Assembly: GCA_041082235.1 (NCBI GenBank)
Contig: JBDOIG010000260.1
Span: 1 to 6,741, forward strand
DNA from: CALJEL01 sp041082235
GTDB taxonomy: Bacteria; Nitrospirota; Thermodesulfovibrionia; Thermodesulfovibrionales; CALJEL01
DNA: 6,741 bases
Direction: 5' to 3'
Shown here: positions 5,361-6,741 of the stretch, piece after piece
Numbering within the stretch: the first letter of the stretch is position 1
Layout of the letters: each line of letters starts with the position of its first letter
Translations under genes and position numbers: made by a program
Notes under the pieces: model-generated
What the model was told of the DNA's origin: nothing
What the model saw: only the letters and a program-made list of their open reading frames with translations
The model's database searches: none

Positions 5361-6399
5361 ACTCTTTACCCCTTATCCTCACAGCACCTGATTTGCCTTC
5401 TTTCCCATTAATTGAATATTCTATACCAAGAAACTTTTTAAGAACCCAGAGGTTTGTTATAAGATGCCCTGTTATCTCAGAGGTTGAAAATTCTGAAATC
5501 TGCTCAGTAAGACTCAAGTAAAGGACAATCTGGTCTGCCATATTTGGATCAAGGGCCTTTGAGGTGCTTAAATGTCTCAATAATCTTTCTCCCACTTCTT
5601 CTCCAACCTTCTCAGCCCTTTTTCCCTTCTCACCAAGGCTCGAAAATCCAGCGATTGAATCTTCATGCATAGCCTCTATAAAGATAAAAGTGCCCTGACC
5701 CGGTGATTTCAAAGAAAGGCATTTAATCTCCGCATTCACAGATAGATGAGAGATCTTTTTAAGAAAAGCCTCTCTCTGTCTTTCGGCAATCGATAAAGGA
5801 AGATTCGCAACGCCTGAGATCCCTTCAATCCTCACGGGTCTTCCAGGCTCAAGAATTCTTAGTGGCCTTATCTCCTTTGCAGGCTCAATCTCTGCCCTTA
5901 TACAACCGCCTCCCCTTGGATAGAATCCATATTGCTCTATTGAGAGATTTAAGTTTATACCAATTCTCTTTAGAAACTTGCAAAATATCCTTTCTACATA
6001 ATGATAACAGGGGCTCATGGGGACATGTGTACCACCCTTGAGGATAACAAGGCTTTTATCTCTGGAAAAAGCAAGACAGGGAAGAACAGTCTGCAGCACT
6101 AACATTGTTGAACCTGCTGTACCAATATCATAGAAGATTTCACCGGGCTTTATATCCTGAGGCTCAAAATAAAGCTCTGTAGAACCTATCTCATCACCCT
6201 TAACCCTTGCAGAGGATATTAATTGCATAATCCTTACAGCAGTAAGATGCTGGGGCATAAGCCCTGGTTTTTTCCTTCTCCGCCTTATATTGAAAATCCT
6301 GAAAGGTTTTCTGAGAAGGCACGAAAGGCCCAAGGATGTCCTCAATATCTGACCTCCACCCTCTCCAAAAGAACCATCTATCTCAATTATCTCTGACAT
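5332..6399 (-). CDS. rtcA: RNA 3'-terminal phosphate cyclase RtcA
   Basis: RtcA uses ATP to convert an RNA 3'-phosphate to a 2',3'-cyclic phosphate through a covalent histidine-AMP intermediate; it can also adenylylate 5'-phosphate ends. The 355-residue product has the family's landmarks: IDGSFGEGGGQILRTSL (7-23), KPGLMPQHLTAV (44-55), GTAGSTMLVLQTVLP (93-107), GFYPRGGG (158-165) and MADQIVLYLSL (287-297). His312 in GHLITN aligns with the adenylated His309 of E. coli RtcA, so an active enzyme is expected. The start is ATG 6399, with AAGG (6410-6407) 7 nt upstream. The start overlaps the end of the upstream radical SAM gene by 17 nt, implying coupling. No rtcB or rtcR is in view, unlike the E. 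coli rtcBA operon. The N-terminal region reads more like archaeal RtcA sequences than the E. coli one, which is an impression only. The final codons overlap the convergent terminator hairpin. Confidence 0.95.
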   Translation of the reverse strand: MSEIIEIDGSFGEGGGQILRTSLGLSCLLRKPFRIFNIRRRRKKPGLMPQHLTAVRIMQLISSARVKGDEIGSTELYFEPQDIKPGEIFYDIGTAGSTMLVLQTVLPCLAFSRDKSLVILKGGTHVPMSPCYHYVERIFCKFLKRIGINLNLSIEQYGFYPRGGGCIRAEIEPAKEIRPLRILEPGRPVRIEGISGVANLPLSIAERQREAFLKKISHLSVNAEIKCLSLKSPGQGTFIFIEAMHEDSIAGFSSLGEKGKRAEKVGEEVGERLLRHLSTSKALDPNMADQIVLYLSLTEQISEFSTSEITGHLITNLWVLKKFLGIEYSINGKEGKSGAVRIRGKEWQGYFSSPA

Positions 6400-6741
6400 G
6401 CCTGCACCTTGGATCAGGTCTTGTGAGATCCCTGTAAATGCTATAACTCACTGCAGGGCATCCACCATGACAGAATGCCTTTACATGGCAGGCATCAATG
6501 TCACAATTGTTTTTGGTCTTTTTTCTGAAAAAATCAAGGACTGGATTTTTCAGAATCTCCTCAAGCTCTGTGTCAAATATGTTACCAAGTCTGAATTCAG
6601 GGAATCTGAAGAAGAGATAACAGGGGAACACAGAGCCATCTGGCATTATGGATATCTTTGTTGAACCAGCTGGGCATCGCCACTGAGCCTCTGAAATAAA
6701 ACCGCTGCAATAAACTGGTCTGAGTGCTGGATAGATCTTGC
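6383..6741 (-). CDS. Radical SAM/SPASM-domain protein, C-terminal part (start beyond window)
   Basis: Only the last 118 codons are inside the window; the frame stays open to the right edge. They form a SPASM domain, which binds auxiliary [4Fe-4S] clusters. CPAGSTKISIMPDG with PC after it (Cys22 to Cys40 of the visible part) fits the C-x(9-15)-G-x4-C motif. NNCDIDAC, HVKAFCHGGC and PRC (Cys79, 84, 90, 94 and 112) fit the C-x(n)-C-x5-C-x3-C-gap-C motif, with x4 instead of the usual x2 in the first gap. LGNIFDTELEEIL (51-63) is typical SPASM linker. The radical SAM core with CxxxCxxC would lie off the right edge. SPASM proteins modify peptides or act in haem and cofactor pathways, but the C-terminus alone does not tell which. 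The end overlaps rtcA by 17 nt, so the two are probably one transcription unit. Confidence 0.9.
   Translation of the reverse strand, partial: KIYPALRPVYCSGFISEAQWRCPAGSTKISIMPDGSVFPCYLFFRFPEFRLGNIFDTELEEILKNPVLDFFRKKTKNNCDIDACHVKAFCHGGCPAVSYSIYRDLTRPDPRCRHVRDN

Noticed and set aside
5512..5556. RtcA has Asn (DPNMADQ, residues 284-290), which could suggest loss of the catalytic histidine.
   Set aside because: The adenylated histidine of E. coli RtcA (His309) lies in the later SCHLLTN motif, and the aligned His312 in GHLITN is present here. E. coli itself has no His in the equivalent EYLADQ motif.
6398..6664. Plus-strand open frame of 88 codons.
   Set aside because: It is antisense to the SPASM-domain gene, whose cysteine pattern is clearly the coding signal.

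Overview
The window reads as ordinary chromosomal DNA of a Gram-negative-type bacterium with moderate GC. The mix of genes would fit Nitrospirota, Thermodesulfovibrio-like or deltaproteobacterial lineages. That placement is an inference from protein flavour and the tmRNA tag, not a demonstrated assignment. Nine genes fill almost all of the 6.7 kb; eight are on the minus strand and one small gene is on the plus strand. No mobile element, CRISPR array or phage gene was seen.

Read in the direction of transcription (right to left), the window opens with the C-terminal end of a radical SAM/SPASM protein (6383-6741, start outside the window). Its stop overlaps the start of rtcA, the RNA 3'-phosphate cyclase gene (5332-6399). 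rtcA converges on a small plus-strand gene of unknown function (5016-5327). That gene has unusually strong expression signals: a near-consensus promoter, a perfect 9-bp leader hairpin and a full-length Shine-Dalgarno sequence. An 11-bp hairpin lies at the convergence point, inside the last codons of rtcA.

From the divergent intergenic region leftward comes a compact block: smpB (4366-4821), ssrA/tmRNA (3968-4317, encoding the tag ANNELALAA), murI (3099-3914), rph (2378-3109), ftsH (553-2355) and folP (1-539, truncated by the window edge). Spacings are tight: an 11-nt murI/rph overlap, 22 nt between rph and ftsH, and 13 nt between ftsH and folP. This indicates that murI-rph-ftsH-folP is one transcription unit. 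No terminator is visible after ssrA, so the block may begin at smpB or ssrA.

Functionally the block joins trans-translation (SmpB and tmRNA), RNA 3'-end processing (RNase PH), membrane proteolysis that in other bacteria can degrade ssrA-tagged proteins (FtsH), cell-wall precursor synthesis (MurI) and folate synthesis (FolP). RtcA adds a second RNA-end enzyme nearby. The strongest candidate for something undescribed is the small plus-strand gene with its structured leader. The other genes are recognisable core families.
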